A DNA stretch of 64,000 nt. It comes from Cavia porcellus. Taxonomy: Eukaryota; Chordata; Mammalia; Rodentia; Caviidae. A program made the position numbers and the translations under genes. The notes beneath the pieces were generated by a model that saw only the letters and a program-made list of their open reading frames with translations, made no database searches and was not told the origin of the DNA. Shown in pieces: positions 46,901-57,979 of the stretch (position 1 is its first letter; every line of letters starts with the position of its first letter). The stretch lies in NCBI RefSeq assembly GCF_034190915.1, contig NW_026947491.1, forward strand, positions 24,120,101-24,184,100. Reading direction: 5' to 3'.

Positions 46901-49900
46901 AATAGTAAGATTGCATTAGCTGCATCTGATGTGTTCTTGTGTTATGTTGTTTTCTTTGTCAAACCCTACAAAAGTGCTGTATCAAAAAGTAAAATAAAAT
47001 AACATAAAAAATAAAGCAAAACAGCAGGTGCTGTCCATCAGTGGAAATGTGTGGCCAAAGAAATAACTCTGACAGAGCACTGACCTAAGTCACAGAGATG
47101 GGGAAAACCCAGTTCTGAGGATACTCTTTTCCAAGGACTAACTCGGTCTTCACTGTGAAGTGCTTTGGTTTTTATTTTTATACTGTGAAGTTAACAGCTG
47201 CCTCTATTTTGCCTCATAGAAACATGGCCCACGTGTACATACATAGGAAATTTAAATACTTACACACATGTACATATGGTGTGACATATGTGGATTTTTG
47301 CATATGGATAATATAGTGTAATCAGAATTGGGTCTAAAAGCACATGCACAACAATGTGTTGTGATTTTACTGTTTCTGACAGGCATTTAATGTGTTTAAT
47401 CCTAACCCCGCTCTGTGTGGTTGGCAGAGTTATCATCTTCATTTCACAGGAGATCAAAACGTTCTCCAACTAAGTCACTTGCCAAAGGTTATGAACTTTT
47501 CAGCCCCACACCTGAAGTTATTTGACTTTAAAATTTGTGACATGTATATAAGCTAAGGATAAAAGCCACATAAGTGTAGAGTCTTATTATTCCTACTGTG
47601 TTACCCGGGAAAATTTATTTCAACTTGTCAGTGGAAAGTAGATGCATGAGAAAAACTTAAATATTTCTCAAGCCAATGTTTAAAATTTTTTCAGAAATCA
47701 TTTTCTTTTCATGGACCAGCAGAAATCAGAGTTAAATTTAATTAAAAAAATAAAATATTGTTTAAAAATAACTTAATTTCTTTAAATTAAAATCAATTAA
47801 AATTTAATTAAATACATTTGCTTAAGTAAATAGTAAATAATTCAGAACTGTTTGCAGTAAGAAATTGTTCTGCAGTGTTTGTTGATAGTATCAAAACCTT
47901 CCATATTCTTGCTTAAAGTGAAAAAAAAAAGACATGAAATGACTTTTAAAAAAGAACTAAAAATTGTCTAGTTTGCCAAGAGGCGAGAGTAGACAAATGC
48001 ATACACTTTTAAGGAAATAATGAAGAAGGTCATTCTGAAGCCTGTGACTAAACAGTGACATTAGTGGAGCAGGGGTGAGGTGGTGTGGTGTGCAATGGTG
48101 GTGGATAGGGGAGATGGCTGTCTTGTGTGGATAGAGGTGGACACTATCGTGGACAGACATACACCTGCCCAGCACGTGTGGTGCCATCCGGCTGTGCCCG
48201 CCTGGGAGAGCCCTGGGAGCACCCACTGCAGAATGGACCATTACCGTGACGCGGGCTCCAGCGTGGCAGGGACCGGCGCCGGGTGCTCCACGCTGTGTCC
48301 ACTGTGCAGGGTCTCCAGGGTGGGCCAGGCGGACCGCGTGCGCCGCTTCTTCTTCTCCTGCTCCTTGCGCTTGCCTGGCTTGCCTTTCTTCTTCTTCCCA
48401 GGTGTCTTGAGAGGCTGCTCCTTGTAGGTCTCCACCTTGTTGGTCTCCTGAGTCAGGTACCTGCCCTCGTCGTCGGAGCCAAAGCGCACTGGGTGGTTTT
48501 TGGTGTTGGGGGCAGGCTTGGAGTTGGGCGACACCTCCGAGGTCGCTCGGATCTCGGCCGTGTGGATCTCAGCGATGAGGTGGTGCAGGAAGTAGCGGCG
48601 GCGCAGGTCCTGGATGGACTTGCCCTTGTCGTGGAGCAGCTGGTGCTCGGATACTGCCCTTTTGCTGAAAGAAACCCAGAAGAGGAAGCCACGTCAGACA
48701 GAGGACAGCTGCTGGCGAGGACGTGGGCGGGGGCGAACCTTCTGCTTCCAGAAAGCCCTGGGCAGGCCCCGGGGGCACGGAGGGTGGGGGGCAGCGGCTG
48801 TGGCTCTGCACCTCCAGAGCACAGCACCCTGTCCTGGGCCTCCGCTTAGGAGCACAGCGTCAGATTGGTGGTTTTTACGCTGACTGCTCAATGTGAAATG
48901 CTCAGGCTGTACTCAGCTCTGCTCGGAAACAGACAGCAATCTCTTCAGTGTTCTGTTGGGAATGAACCCAGATTCCTGTCCCAGGAGATAAAAAGGAAGC
49001 TGCTTCACCTGAGTACTCACCTAAGCCTTCCTGTGCATGCGCGTGTCCACACACACACCGCCACCATCACCATCACCATCACCATCACCATCACCATCAC
49101 CATCACCATCACCATCACCATCACCACCACCACCACCACCACCACCCTGTTGCTGCACTAAGAAAACAATAATTCTGACTCCCAAAGAACAGCAAACTAC
49201 AAAACTAGAAGCCAACAGGGACAGACGTATGATGCGAGCAGTGAAGTCTGTCTAGGAACGGCTCACGCGTGAGTCAATGAGGACAGCAAAAATGAAAACA
49301 GTCGTCATTCTCTGGCCCTGATAGCCAGAATGCCAGCTTCCTTCTAGGATTCTAGCTGTGGACTGACGTGGAGCCACAGAACTTGTGCAGAAAAGACATG
49401 ACTTCATGGAAAGGAATTTAACAGGAGCTGGCTTCAGGGAGGCACGCAGGATCCTTTCTTCCTTTTTTAAGGTGTCACGTGTGACTAGATAAAATGCCAC
49501 TTACTCTGTCCCAGTTGTTAGTAATCTGGAAACTTTTAATAACCTATGAATTTGAGGTTTCAGTACAACGTATCCTCTTACAACATTTTAAAAGAATAGG
49601 ATTGGTAGAATTATATATTTCATAACCACTGCAGTTTAATACATATTTTTACCAAAATGTCATGTGAAAAAGGAGTTCTGAGCTAGTGTGAATGGAGAGT
49701 ATTGGGGGCTTTTCTTTCTTTCTCAACTCTTGGCTGAAGTCCTCAATGGGCACTGCTCTCTACGCCTATTGTACAGCCCACTCTTGCTTAACCTGAAGCC
49801 ACACGTCTCCTGGTTGGCCTGTTCAAATCCAGCCACCGTTGCTCACCCCGTGACTATACAGATGTCCAATGTGAGTCACCGGCCTCTGGAGTTCGAGGGC

Positions 49901-52900
49901 CCCACTCTCCCAGAATGCTTCCCATGGGACGTGCAGTGATCACTTTATCCCCTACTTCATAAAAAGCCTACAATTCTGTCCAGTCTAAAACAGTTCTTCT
50001 GTTTCCATCTGCCTTTTAGAGGAAATTGATATGTATATATATATATATATTAGGAAACATGAATCTTATTCAATGCTAAATTAGAAATGCTGTTGGACAA
50101 GTTATTTAGTGTTTCAAGACTTCTGCCTTATAAAATATTGAAAAGTACAAAGCTCTGATTGAAAAATTGCATCAGGGGGTAAAGAGACAGTGATAGCTTC
50201 ATCACCAACAGGGAATAAAGTCCAGAAAATGTTCTCTTTATTTCCAAGATAAGACATAAATTGACACTGGGATACATGACTGGCATGTATCCTCTAGATA
50301 TACCTAAGTTGGTAATTAGGAAATTCAGATTATGGAGGTTTTGCAATTTAGATAACAGGTAAATATGGCATTGACAACAGTCTGTTACTCAGTATGTCTG
50401 TAAACGTTATACAGTACAACAGTGGACACAGAAAAACAAATATGTTATGTTTTATGATTTTTGATTATTATTAAAAAAAAAACCAGAGAAAAGGCTTCAC
50501 ATGATAGCTCCAAATACAGTCAAAACAGCTGTTCTTTGAAGAAGAATCACTCTCACAAGAGTTTTCTGAGAACAAGATTGAATTTCTAAGGTACTATCAA
50601 GGAACAGTGGGAATAAACAGTGGAGGCAATTCCTTCCAGTGAAGGAAGAAGCAGGGTGCTTGTGCTGATGGGAGGATCCGACGGAGGGACTCAGGGTTTG
50701 AGAAACAAGTTCTGTGGTACACAGAGGAGACAGGGTTAGGGTACTGGAGTTAAGATGACTCACCAGGAGTCCCTCCAACCCCTATGACTCAGCTGAAAGT
50801 TATGCTTTTCATTAAGTGGAACAGACCTAGTCTGGTTCCCAAGTAAATCAGCCAGTGATGCTTTGGGCTTCTCAACCTGCTTAGGTTCCCTCCCTAATGT
50901 AAACCCAGATGAACCTGCCAAGCCACGTTTACCCACACAAGGACATCCAGAGAGCCCACTTCCAGGTCTCCAAGATGTTCTGGCCACATTAATCAAAGTC
51001 TTGTGGATTCTGCATGCATGAATATGCCACAAAGAAACCCATTATTCTGTATAAACAAACAGTATAGTATTCTGTATAAAATACATACACTAATACTAAA
51101 AATTAATCTTTCGGGCTAGCAGGGCTAAAAGATCACAGCTTGTAATGGCCTCCTTTGCACAGTTTAAAAAGTCTTATTATAGTAACTTTCTCTTCCTGAA
51201 AAGTTACCTCCTGGTTCAAGAAAAATGTACTTCTCAAGCAGTTTCCCTAATGCTTGGTGTGAAAATTGGGGCATAATATGATTTGATTAGATGTTAAAAT
51301 TTCTTTCACGAAGCTAGCCTGATTTTGTGTAATTGTAGACTAATGTTCTGTCTAGTACACATTAACTGTTACTTGGCAGCAATGCAAAAATAATGACTTG
51401 GTTTTTAAACTTGGCTGTAATAATTTGATGAAACATCTTTATTTACTGATGATTTCAGCCTCCACGAAAAACCATGGCTGTAATGTGATGACCCATTAAC
51501 CATAAACTACAAAATGTTTTGTGGTACTTTTATAACTGAGTGTGAGTGTTTAACTACAATATTATACCTTACCCACAAACAAAATGACAACAGAGTTGCT
51601 GGCTGTTAAATGGTTTCTGATATGTATTTTGCAAGGTGTGATAAAGAAAGAGTTAAAAAATAGCCACTAGAGCAACTTAACACTATTTTTATGCTGTGCT
51701 TGTGGACTCAATCATGGTTCATTTACTATTTCTCAAAAGAGAAAGCAGGTATTTCTGAAGCAACTTTTAAAAAATTGGCTCTGTTCCAAGACAGTATTTC
51801 TTAGCCAAATAAATACAGTATGTAAATGCACTTTTAAAATTTCAGTCTTCATCTATATTCATAGCTGATGTTAGATAATTGAATTTAACGCAAGTCTGAA
51901 AAAGAGCAAAGAGTCTGAAGACAATTTCCAAAATACAGCAGCAAAACGTTGATCTGAACACAATGCAGCTCTATCTGCAGCACAATGTTCTACACAATTT
52001 GCCTTAGGAGATTTCTAATAGATTTTCACTTTGGTGCCAAGGTTCAGACATGTCTAACATAATTTCATTTAAGAATTTTCTGTTCTAATAATAATAGACC
52101 AAGGCGCATATAAAACAGTTGCTTTTTTGTATACCCACGGGAATTTACAAGGAAGCCCTATGGACCTGACTGTAGATAATAGATACTGCTACTTTTATTG
52201 TCAAGTGTAAAAATTCTCTGTAATTCCTTCTCCAGAGTCAAACTCCTCTCGGTTGTCAGACCTCTTGGTTCCCCCACATTGAACACTGCCTTTGCAGCTT
52301 CGGGATTGCCCAAGGAAGGTGTGACACACGCTCTGGAACTGCCAGCTCCCCCCCAGACAGTGTCGCTCTGCCACTGTCGCCACTTCCAAGTCACAGAACA
52401 CAGTCTCCTCTCTGGGTGGCTAGCATGTGTCCGTATTCCTAAGCCAAAACTGTCCTTGAAGAATCACCACAAGAGAATGCCAAAGTACAAGCTTTTTGGT
52501 CTACCATGCAAATATCTGCCTCCAGATTAAAGAACTGCTAGTAACAATTTCAAGAAAAAGAAAGTTTCTGTACCTAAAGTTCGCTCTGGAACCAAGCACT
52601 CCGGTCTTCCCGAACGCTGCCTTTAGGAGCGCGTCCCGGCACACTCACTACTTTCTTATATAATATGCCTTCATTATATAATATTTTATATGCTTAAAGT
52701 TATGTCACTCATAAAAAACTGGATGTAAGGGTTTTGCTTCTCACACTCACGCTGCCACCCGCATTCGGAGTGGAGAGACGTGCGCAGACCTGCATCCTCT
52801 GGTCCTCAGCTTCTTTAGAGTGACACAACTCCGGGCGCTCGGTAAACCTCTTTGCACCACAGGCGGGAGCTCACCACACTCGCCCCCCGGGGACGCACGG

Positions 52901-53146
52901 CCAGTTCGTCCTCCTGCAGGGCCAGCTGCAGCTCCTCGCAGGTAGCCGCGAGGTCCTCTCTCCCGCCGGGGCGAGGCTCGCGGTGGCCGCGTCCCGGGCC
53001 TCCCAGCCCGTCCGCCCGCCCACCCTCCCGGGGATGGGCACTTACAGCCGGAGGCCGAGCCCCTCCACCGAGCGCCCGCAGGAGGGCACAGAGCAGCTCA
53101 GCAGGAAGGCGGCGACGCTCCACTGCTGGACCAGTCTCCGCAGCAT
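43891..53146 (-). CDS. PTHLH: Parathyroid hormone-related protein (PTHrP) precursor, spliced CDS in three exons
   Basis: Coding segments are 53146-53046, 48664-48245 and 43900-43891. The spliced frame is open and gives a 176-residue precursor. Residues 1-24 form a hydrophobic signal peptide (starts [11 protein letters not shown]). Residues 25-36 are the propeptide, ending R-L-K-R. Mature PTHrP starts [18 protein letters not shown] at residue 37. Next come the 1-34 receptor-binding region, the calcium-transport segment ([21 protein letters not shown]), the basic nuclear-localisation stretch ([20 protein letters not shown]) and the osteostatin motif TRSAW. The tail is rodent-like and variable. 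PTHrP is a secreted paracrine factor acting through PTH1R, with roles in growth-plate cartilage, mammary gland, tooth eruption, placental calcium transport and humoral hypercalcaemia of malignancy; this is known of the family. The first ATG of the signal exon is the start because it gives the known N-terminus. Splice sites are GT-AG throughout. The mature form is one residue shorter than human 1-141. Confidence 0.97.
44896..45215. repeat. (TTCC)n and (TC)n simple repeat cluster
   Basis: Blocks of cttccttcc occur at 44896-44935, (TC)n at 44929-44943, and long pure (TTCC)n at 45061-45113 and 45148-45174. The last two are separated by two copies of ttaaaatac. The ID-like SINE lies between the first and second blocks. 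Confidence 0.95.
44955..45043 (-). mobile_element. ID-like tRNA-derived SINE, degraded, in PTHLH intron
   Basis: It shows a reversed A box (ctgagccacatac) and a B-box-like region (gagatggaacttaggggttc). It is flanked on both sides by TTCC/TC simple repeats, as expected if the A/T-rich tail decayed into a microsatellite. Confidence 0.7.
45235..45332 (-). mobile_element. B1-like (7SL-derived) SINE, diverged
   Basis: It reads like an antisense B1: cagaatcttgttaagttacc, caggttggcctagaacctgt, then gctaagatcacagatatgcacc. The young B1 consensus is well decayed. Confidence 0.6.
45333..47384. other. PTHLH intron, unique or ancient DNA
   Basis: No gene, RNA or clear repeat was recognised. The open frame at 46104-46373 has no domain and lacks any exon context. 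Confidence 0.6.
47385..47525 (-). mobile_element. MIR SINE fragment in PTHLH intron
   Basis: It resembles the antisense MIR consensus: ...taatcctaaccccgct..., ttatcatcttcatttcacag and aagtcacttgccaaaggtta in the right order. It is ancient and diverged. Confidence 0.7.
48241..48664 (-). other. PTHLH: PTHLH main coding exon (Leu34 to Arg174), with in-frame TAA across the 5' splice site
   Basis: The acceptor is TTTCTTTCAG, with the exon starting at 48664 (C completing Leu34, then K-R-A-V-S-E-H). It encodes the last two propeptide residues and nearly the whole mature hormone. At the end the minus strand reads GCG TCA CGG TAA. Splicing at CG|GTAA removes the stop, and read-through gives a stop at 48243-48241 and a 174-residue precursor. 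This matches the known arrangement in which the shorter human isoform (mature 1-139) comes from reading into the donor. Compared with human and mouse, mature residue 22 is Tyr instead of Phe (codon TAC at 48594-48592). The tail after SAW is [20 protein letters not shown]..., which is divergent. Confidence 0.96.
49058..49147. repeat. (CACCAT)n minisatellite-like hexamer array grading into (CAC)n, PTHLH intron
   Basis: About 12 near-perfect CACCAT units are followed by pure CAC triplets, 400 bp upstream of the main PTHLH coding exon. Read in frame it spells His/Pro or Ser/Pro repeats, which are artefacts of the repeat and not protein. Confidence 0.95.
49150..52739. other. PTHLH intron 2, mostly unique sequence
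   Basis: A short (TA)n is at 50029-50051. No SINE or L1 was confidently seen over about 3.5 kb, which is unusual for this window and may indicate constrained or regulatory sequence. The open frame at 52198-52530 has no recognisable domain. Confidence 0.55.
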
Positions 53147-53170
53147 CGTCTCCGCTGGCTGGCCGGGGAT
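53046..53170 (-). other. PTHLH: PTHLH exon: 24 nt of 5'UTR plus signal peptide and most of the propeptide
   Basis: The acceptor on the minus strand is a pyrimidine-rich tract ending TCCTTGCAG, with the exon starting at 53170. The ATG is at 53146-53144 in context GAGACGATGC. The exon encodes 33 full codons plus the first two bases of Leu34, and ends at 53046 before donor GTAAGTGCCC. The residues end SVEGLGLRL, against GLGRRL in mouse and GLSRRL in human. The phase (CT + C) fits the next exon exactly. Confidence 0.95.
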
Positions 53171-53265
53171 CTGCAAGGAGGAAGGGACGCGGCTGAGCCC
53201 GGCTGCCTGCTCCCACGCGTCCGCAGCCTGGTCGGACAGCGCCTCACCCGCGAGGGCCTCTCCCG

Positions 53266-53349
53266 AGTGGGGAAAAAGAAAAAGGGAGAGAAGGAAAAGA
53301 AACGAAAGAAAAGAAAAGGAAAGGAAAAGAAAAGAAAGGAAAGAAAAGT
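53266..53349. repeat. Polypurine (AAAGG/GAAA)n tract in PTHLH intron 1
   Basis: A plus-strand run of A and G only (C/T on the transcript) fills about 40% of the 205-bp intron between the leader and signal exons. As a pyrimidine tract on the sense strand it may influence the nearby acceptor choice; this is inference. Confidence 0.85.
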
Positions 53350-53375
53350 TCCCCGAGCCTCCGGCTCTCACTTAC

Positions 53376-53467
53376 TTAGAAACCAGCTACTCCAGCTGCG
53401 CTGCTCCTAAACCACACAGGCAAAAACGGGCCAAAAAGGGAGAAATAGAAGAGTCAGAAGCGCTTCC
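53376..53467 (-). other. PTHLH: PTHLH non-coding 5' leader exon (TATA promoter transcript)
   Basis: The 3' boundary is a strong donor: the minus strand reads TCTAA followed by GTAAGTGAG, so the exon ends at 53376. The 5' end is inferred, about 27 nt downstream of the TATA box at 53500-53494. It would join to the acceptor before 53170 across a 205-bp intron that contains a polypurine/polypyrimidine tract. In human PTHLH the exon driven by the downstream TATA promoter (P3) occupies the same place. The exact start site is not visible in sequence. Confidence 0.7.
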
Positions 53468-53493
53468 CCTGAAATAATAGCGAGCACGAGATG

Positions 53494-53500
53494 TTTTATA
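53494..53500 (-). promoter_or_regulatory. TATA box of the PTHLH proximal (P3-like) promoter
   Basis: The minus strand reads GTGTATAAAACATC, a consensus TATAAAA, about 118 nt upstream of the leader-exon donor. It lies inside the CpG-rich region. PTHLH is known to have a TATA-type downstream promoter, the main one in rodents. No other factor sites are claimed. Confidence 0.75.
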
Positions 53501-53670
53501 CACGCACTGGCGATGCGCAGTGTGTTTACACGTCTCCCATAGCAATGTCTAATTCCTCTGGCCACCAAGCCCTGGAGCTCCTCGCTTAGGAAGCTAAGCA
53601 AGTTCCCCCCGCGGTCCACTGCGGGGCGAGCCGGGCCCTCCGCGTCCGCAGCCACTTGTGGCGAGACCCA

Positions 53671-53680
53671 CATATATATG
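53671..53680 (-). promoter_or_regulatory. Second TATA-like motif upstream of PTHLH
   Basis: The sequence catatatatg is an AT-rich palindrome standing alone in very GC-rich DNA, 175 nt upstream of the TATAAAA box. It could be an alternative initiation site or chance. There is no exon evidence tied to it. Confidence 0.3.
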
Positions 53681-54800
53681 CATAGCCGCGCGTCTACCTC
53701 CTCTGGTGGGCTGGCTGCTTCCGGAAAGCTGACTCCACACGCCCCGGGAACAGGCTCGGGGCGCGCGTGTCGCCGGCCGGCGGCCCAGGTGGCGGCGGGC
53801 GGTGGCGCAGGGCGCGGGCGGGCGGCCGTCCCGGCGGAGGCGCGCGGGGGCGCAGGTTGGCGGCGGGAGGAGGAAGTTCACACGCTCCCGGGACCTGCGG
53901 CAGTGAGCGAGCCGCACAGAGGTGGCGCCCGAGGAACGCGCGCCCGCCGGCCGGGCGGGGACTCGCTGTCCCCGCCTCCCCCACGCGGGCCGGACCTCGC
54001 GGTCCCGGGCGGGCGGGCCGGGAGCGTGGGCGGACCCGCTGCTCCCTCTGCGAGCCGAGGTCCTGCGGGGCACGCGGGCCGCGACGCAGCCGCAGATCCC
54101 GGGCTGCAGGGCTGAGACCCCGCGGTCGGCCGCACGGCGACGAGGCGAGCGGGGAGGACGGGACGGGACACCGCCCTGGGCCTGGGGTGCGGAGGTCCCT
54201 GGACTCGCCGGGAAGGTCGGGACGCTACGGGAGGTGCCTCCTGGCGCTTTCTGGGCCGGGCTGGGCGGGAGGCATCGGCCAAGAGGAGGAGAGCATTTGC
54301 TTAGGAGCAGGAACTTTGCAAACTTCAGGTCCAGACCGCACTTCTCCGGGTTGGGGAACAGCCGGGGACACCTGGCGCGCGTCCCAGAAACCTGTGCCAG
54401 GATGGGGACACCCCTCGGGATCGGAGAGGGGACCCACGCGCGACCCTTCCACCCACGACAGGATTCTGTCCTCCTGAGTTCCTGCTGGGCGACCCGGCTC
54501 CCGAGCGCCCGACGCGACTCCAGGACTGCCGTGGCGCGCAGTCGCCGTGGCCGCTGGACATAGACGGCAGGGGCGGCAGGGGCGAGCGGGGCTGTCCGCG
54601 GGGCCACGCGGGGAAAGACGGCCTGCTCTGGTCCCGGGCGGTGTACCCTCCCGGGAAGGATCGTGGCACCCGTGGATTTCCGCCCCGAGGCTGCTCTGTC
54701 TTTTGTGAAGTGAACGCGAGCGCCTGGGACCGGTTCAAGGGATGTTTGTTTTCTACATGATCCTGCTCGCTGCAAGGCCAGCGTGATTCCGAGATGTGAG

Positions 54801-57800
54801 TGCGTTCAGGGAGTGTGATCTTTGTTCAGCCTTTGGTCGCTACAGGTCCACACATTTTTTTTACCTGGGGTCGGTGAAACAGCGCCCTCTCGGACCCTAG
54901 CTCACCGCGCTCCTTTCCTCAATTGCAAAGAGCTGCTCCTGCAAGAGGCTCACCTCTCCCAGGAGCTATGAGCTCCCTCGGTTGATAGTTTTAAATCCTA
55001 AGCTAAAAAACATGATTTCCTCTTACTTAAAGTAAACAGCAGCAGCAATAACAACAACAAAACCCTCTGATAGATTTCCACAGCTTCCCTTTAAGAATTT
55101 CTAAGTGTTGGATGTGTTTGGGTGGCCTGAGCAGCAGTGTCAGCACTCAGAATGTCCTTCCACAATCTCTGACTTATAACACATTCTTTCCAAAAAGAAG
55201 CCTTAGTGGAGTCATTAGATTTGAAGGGAGAAATCTATAAAAATAAGTAAATCACGAACGAGCCATTTAATACTTGCAAGCTGTTTAACATTAAAATATT
55301 TGTTCACACAATTGAAAAAACTAAAGGTATGTGGCCAAATTTCAAACTACCCAGGCGTTATAACGTCATCTCTCCCCAATAAAAGGTTAAAAAATAAGAC
55401 TGAAAATTTTAAATGAGTTATGCTGCAAATATGTAAATCAGTTATGTTCTTAGAATATTATAAAGGGTGGCAGCAACAGATTGCTTTGATTTATGTTGGT
55501 TTTCTACCAATTAAACAAATCCCCCCCCCAAGTTTTCTGGTGTTAGTGGAAAAATCATCTATCAAATATTTTTAGAATTTCCTCTCCAACACACAAAAAA
55601 GAGAAAGTATAGACACAGGAAAAATAAATACAATACTCTTTATGTACTTGTAACATTCCCTCATAATATATTACTTTACCTTTTCCTTCGCTGTTCTTTT
55701 GGCCCAAGGAGGGAGATCTCAGCAGTGTAACCTGTTATTCTTTTAAAAAAAAAGATAAAAATTAAGTCATAAAAGAATTAAAAGTTCTTGTAACGAGAAT
55801 TAAAATTTCTTGTTCTGTCCCACATAATAAAGGTAATTATTATAAAGCAAGTACCTTATCCAAGCTGTCCTGCTCATTACCTGCAGTAGAAATCTCCTCA
55901 ATATATACACAGGACCCTGACTTTGGCTTTTCTGAGAAAGGTATTTACTGATGTCATCACCCAGCTGCCAGTATAATGATGTTCTAATGTTAAGGACACA
56001 GACTGCATATGAGACACAGTAGGAATTTTTTTTTTTTTTAGGCTTTGGACTAGAACAAGTGCCAATAGAGACTAAGTGTGTCTTAGGCCTTGCTATCATG
56101 TAAACTCACCTTATCAAATGGGAGGATTTGAAGCCTGCCTTTAATCCGCAGTATTTCCATGTGAAGACAGCATGGCATTGTGAGTTCTGCACCTGCACGG
56201 TTGCCTGGCCCATGAGCGAGTCCCACACTTGCATCTTCCCAGCCTCCTGTGGCAGTGCACCACATTCAACTTCACAAGGGGTTTCCTAAATTTTTAAATA
56301 TGCTACTGTTAAATTCATATTAAACAACCAGTTGATGTGATTCAAATATACCTGATCCCTAGGGATATTTCTTTTCATAACTTAGAAATAAAATATACTA
56401 GCATTTATGTTTAGCTGTTGGTTCCTTTTCTATACAGCTTAGCTCAAACAACAAGCCAACTGGTCAACACTACCTACTAGATAAGTCCAGCTCTTGAAAC
56501 AGTGCACCTGAGCACTGCAACAGTGCACCTGGTTCAGGCAGTGTCATCACCAACAAGCATACTGGTTTAACATTTGCTGATGTGTAGCTCTAAGCTGCAT
56601 CTTTAAAATCCTACAAAACTAAATAACTTCCTTTCTCTGAACCTTTTTGTGTTTTTATAGAGATGATGCATAATGGGCTCAAAAATGTCCTCATTTGACA
56701 CCCTTAGAACACGTCTGTAGTCACTTGCCTGTACTTAGAGGAGTGCATTGCCAGCTGACCTTAAGGTAGCAAAACAGAAAAGGGAGCACATGGCCTCCAG
56801 AACCCACCTAAAGGAAATGAGAGGGTGTGACCTTGCTTAGCTGGATATGGTTATCTGGAGGAATTGCCTCAGGAAGGAAGCCTGTATTGTTTCCAGTTGA
56901 GGGGCTCCTCCAAGTCCGCATCAACCTTCTTCACCTTCCCTGCAGTACGTGGCTTTCCCCTGATAGGACTAGCAAACTCAGCCAGGGAGACAATATTCCT
57001 GGCAGGAGCCCAGGCCAAGGTGAAAGGTGTTCTCCAAGGCCTCTCGCATGTACATCTCCCCAAAACATGACCATCGGGGTGAAGTGTGAGTTTGGGTGTG
57101 TGTCAGTTCAAATTCAGATCACCTGGTCTGATCTCTTCAGGATGCCCTTGGCCAAGCCAAATTGTTGGGTTCCAACAGTGGGCAGTTCTGGACTTTTGAG
57201 AGATCACAAAGAGCTCCAAGTCTGACCTAACTCAAACACCAAACCCCCAATCTGAACCAGTGTGCTGGGACACCACAGAGCACTTCTGGCTGTGGTCCAG
57301 CTCCCATGTGAGGTGAGTTGCCCTGCCTTCAATTCTGAGTCCGGGCTGCCTGGAAAGACTGTCCCCTGTCCACAGGGGACCTCAAAAATCTTCCCCTCCC
57401 TACTCTATCTCTTTCCCTGAAGCCAGTAAGCAGTCCATCTTCAAGGCAGTGGCTGGACCAAAGGAGGGCATCCAGACACCCACCCTTAGGGGAGTCCACT
57501 AGTGTCCATTTGGCTTTCAGCTGGTCATGTATGTGTCTTTCCTGGAATCTGTCAGAAATAAGGCCACAGGAAAGCCAGTGGGACAGTTACCTGCTCCCTC
57601 TGAGATCTCCTGGCTTCCTTGCTGGGTGCTGGGTACAGCAAAGGGAGGGAGGTCCAGTTTCTAGGGTATGGATCCTGGGAGAGTTACAGGTACAGTGGAC
57701 AATCTTTATCGGCTTCTTGGAGAGGATCTTGGAGATCCCAGGCTGAATGGGAACTTCAGAGGCCTGGGACATCCTCAGTGCGCTTTGCTGCTTCCCTTCT

Positions 57801-57979
57801 CCCAAGAATCTGGACTCTGGGTCGCCATGGAACCCAGAGCAGTAATTTTTGCCTTGAGTAGTAATGTGTGTGATTTCACACCCCCTACATTCTCCCCCTT
57901 TGGGGAAAGCCCTGCCTCAGGCTGATGGCAAGGGAAAGATTTGGTGACTGGGCAAGGAAAAGACAGGGCCCCAGGCTAA
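54801..57979. other. Upstream of PTHLH, no gene recognised
   Basis: It is AT-rich up to about 56800, then a GC-moderate segment (56800-57900) with several open frames but no recognisable domain. That segment may be an unclassified repeat or a non-coding transcript. A donor-like CCCCAG|GTAAAA on the minus strand near 54866 could end an upstream PTHLH leader exon; this is unproven. Confidence 0.45.

Larger units (their letters stand above)
52740..54800. promoter_or_regulatory. CpG-rich region over the PTHLH promoter, leader exon and signal exon
   Basis: This is a sharp change from the AT-rich surroundings: CpG-dense and GC-dense, especially 53620-54720. It covers the leader and signal exons and about 1.3 kb upstream. 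Long open frames appear on both strands here, including a 393-residue minus-strand frame at 53594-54775. They are low-complexity Arg/Pro/Gly/Ala readings expected from GC-rich DNA and show no domain, so they are not annotated as genes. The human PTHLH GC-rich promoter (P2) would fall here. Confidence 0.85.

Noticed and set aside
43911..48240. Exon for the 173-residue human PTHrP isoform
   Set aside because: No reading resembling its known C-terminal extension was seen in the intron on the minus strand.
48283..48849. 188-residue plus-strand open frame
   Set aside because: It is the antisense of the PTHLH coding exon, and its Leu-rich stretch mirrors the Lys/Arg-rich codons.
53594..54775. 393-residue open frame on the minus strand upstream of PTHLH
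   Set aside because: It lies in the CpG-rich promoter, is Arg/Pro/Gly/Ala-rich without domains, and opposite-strand frames are open too. GC-rich DNA explains it.
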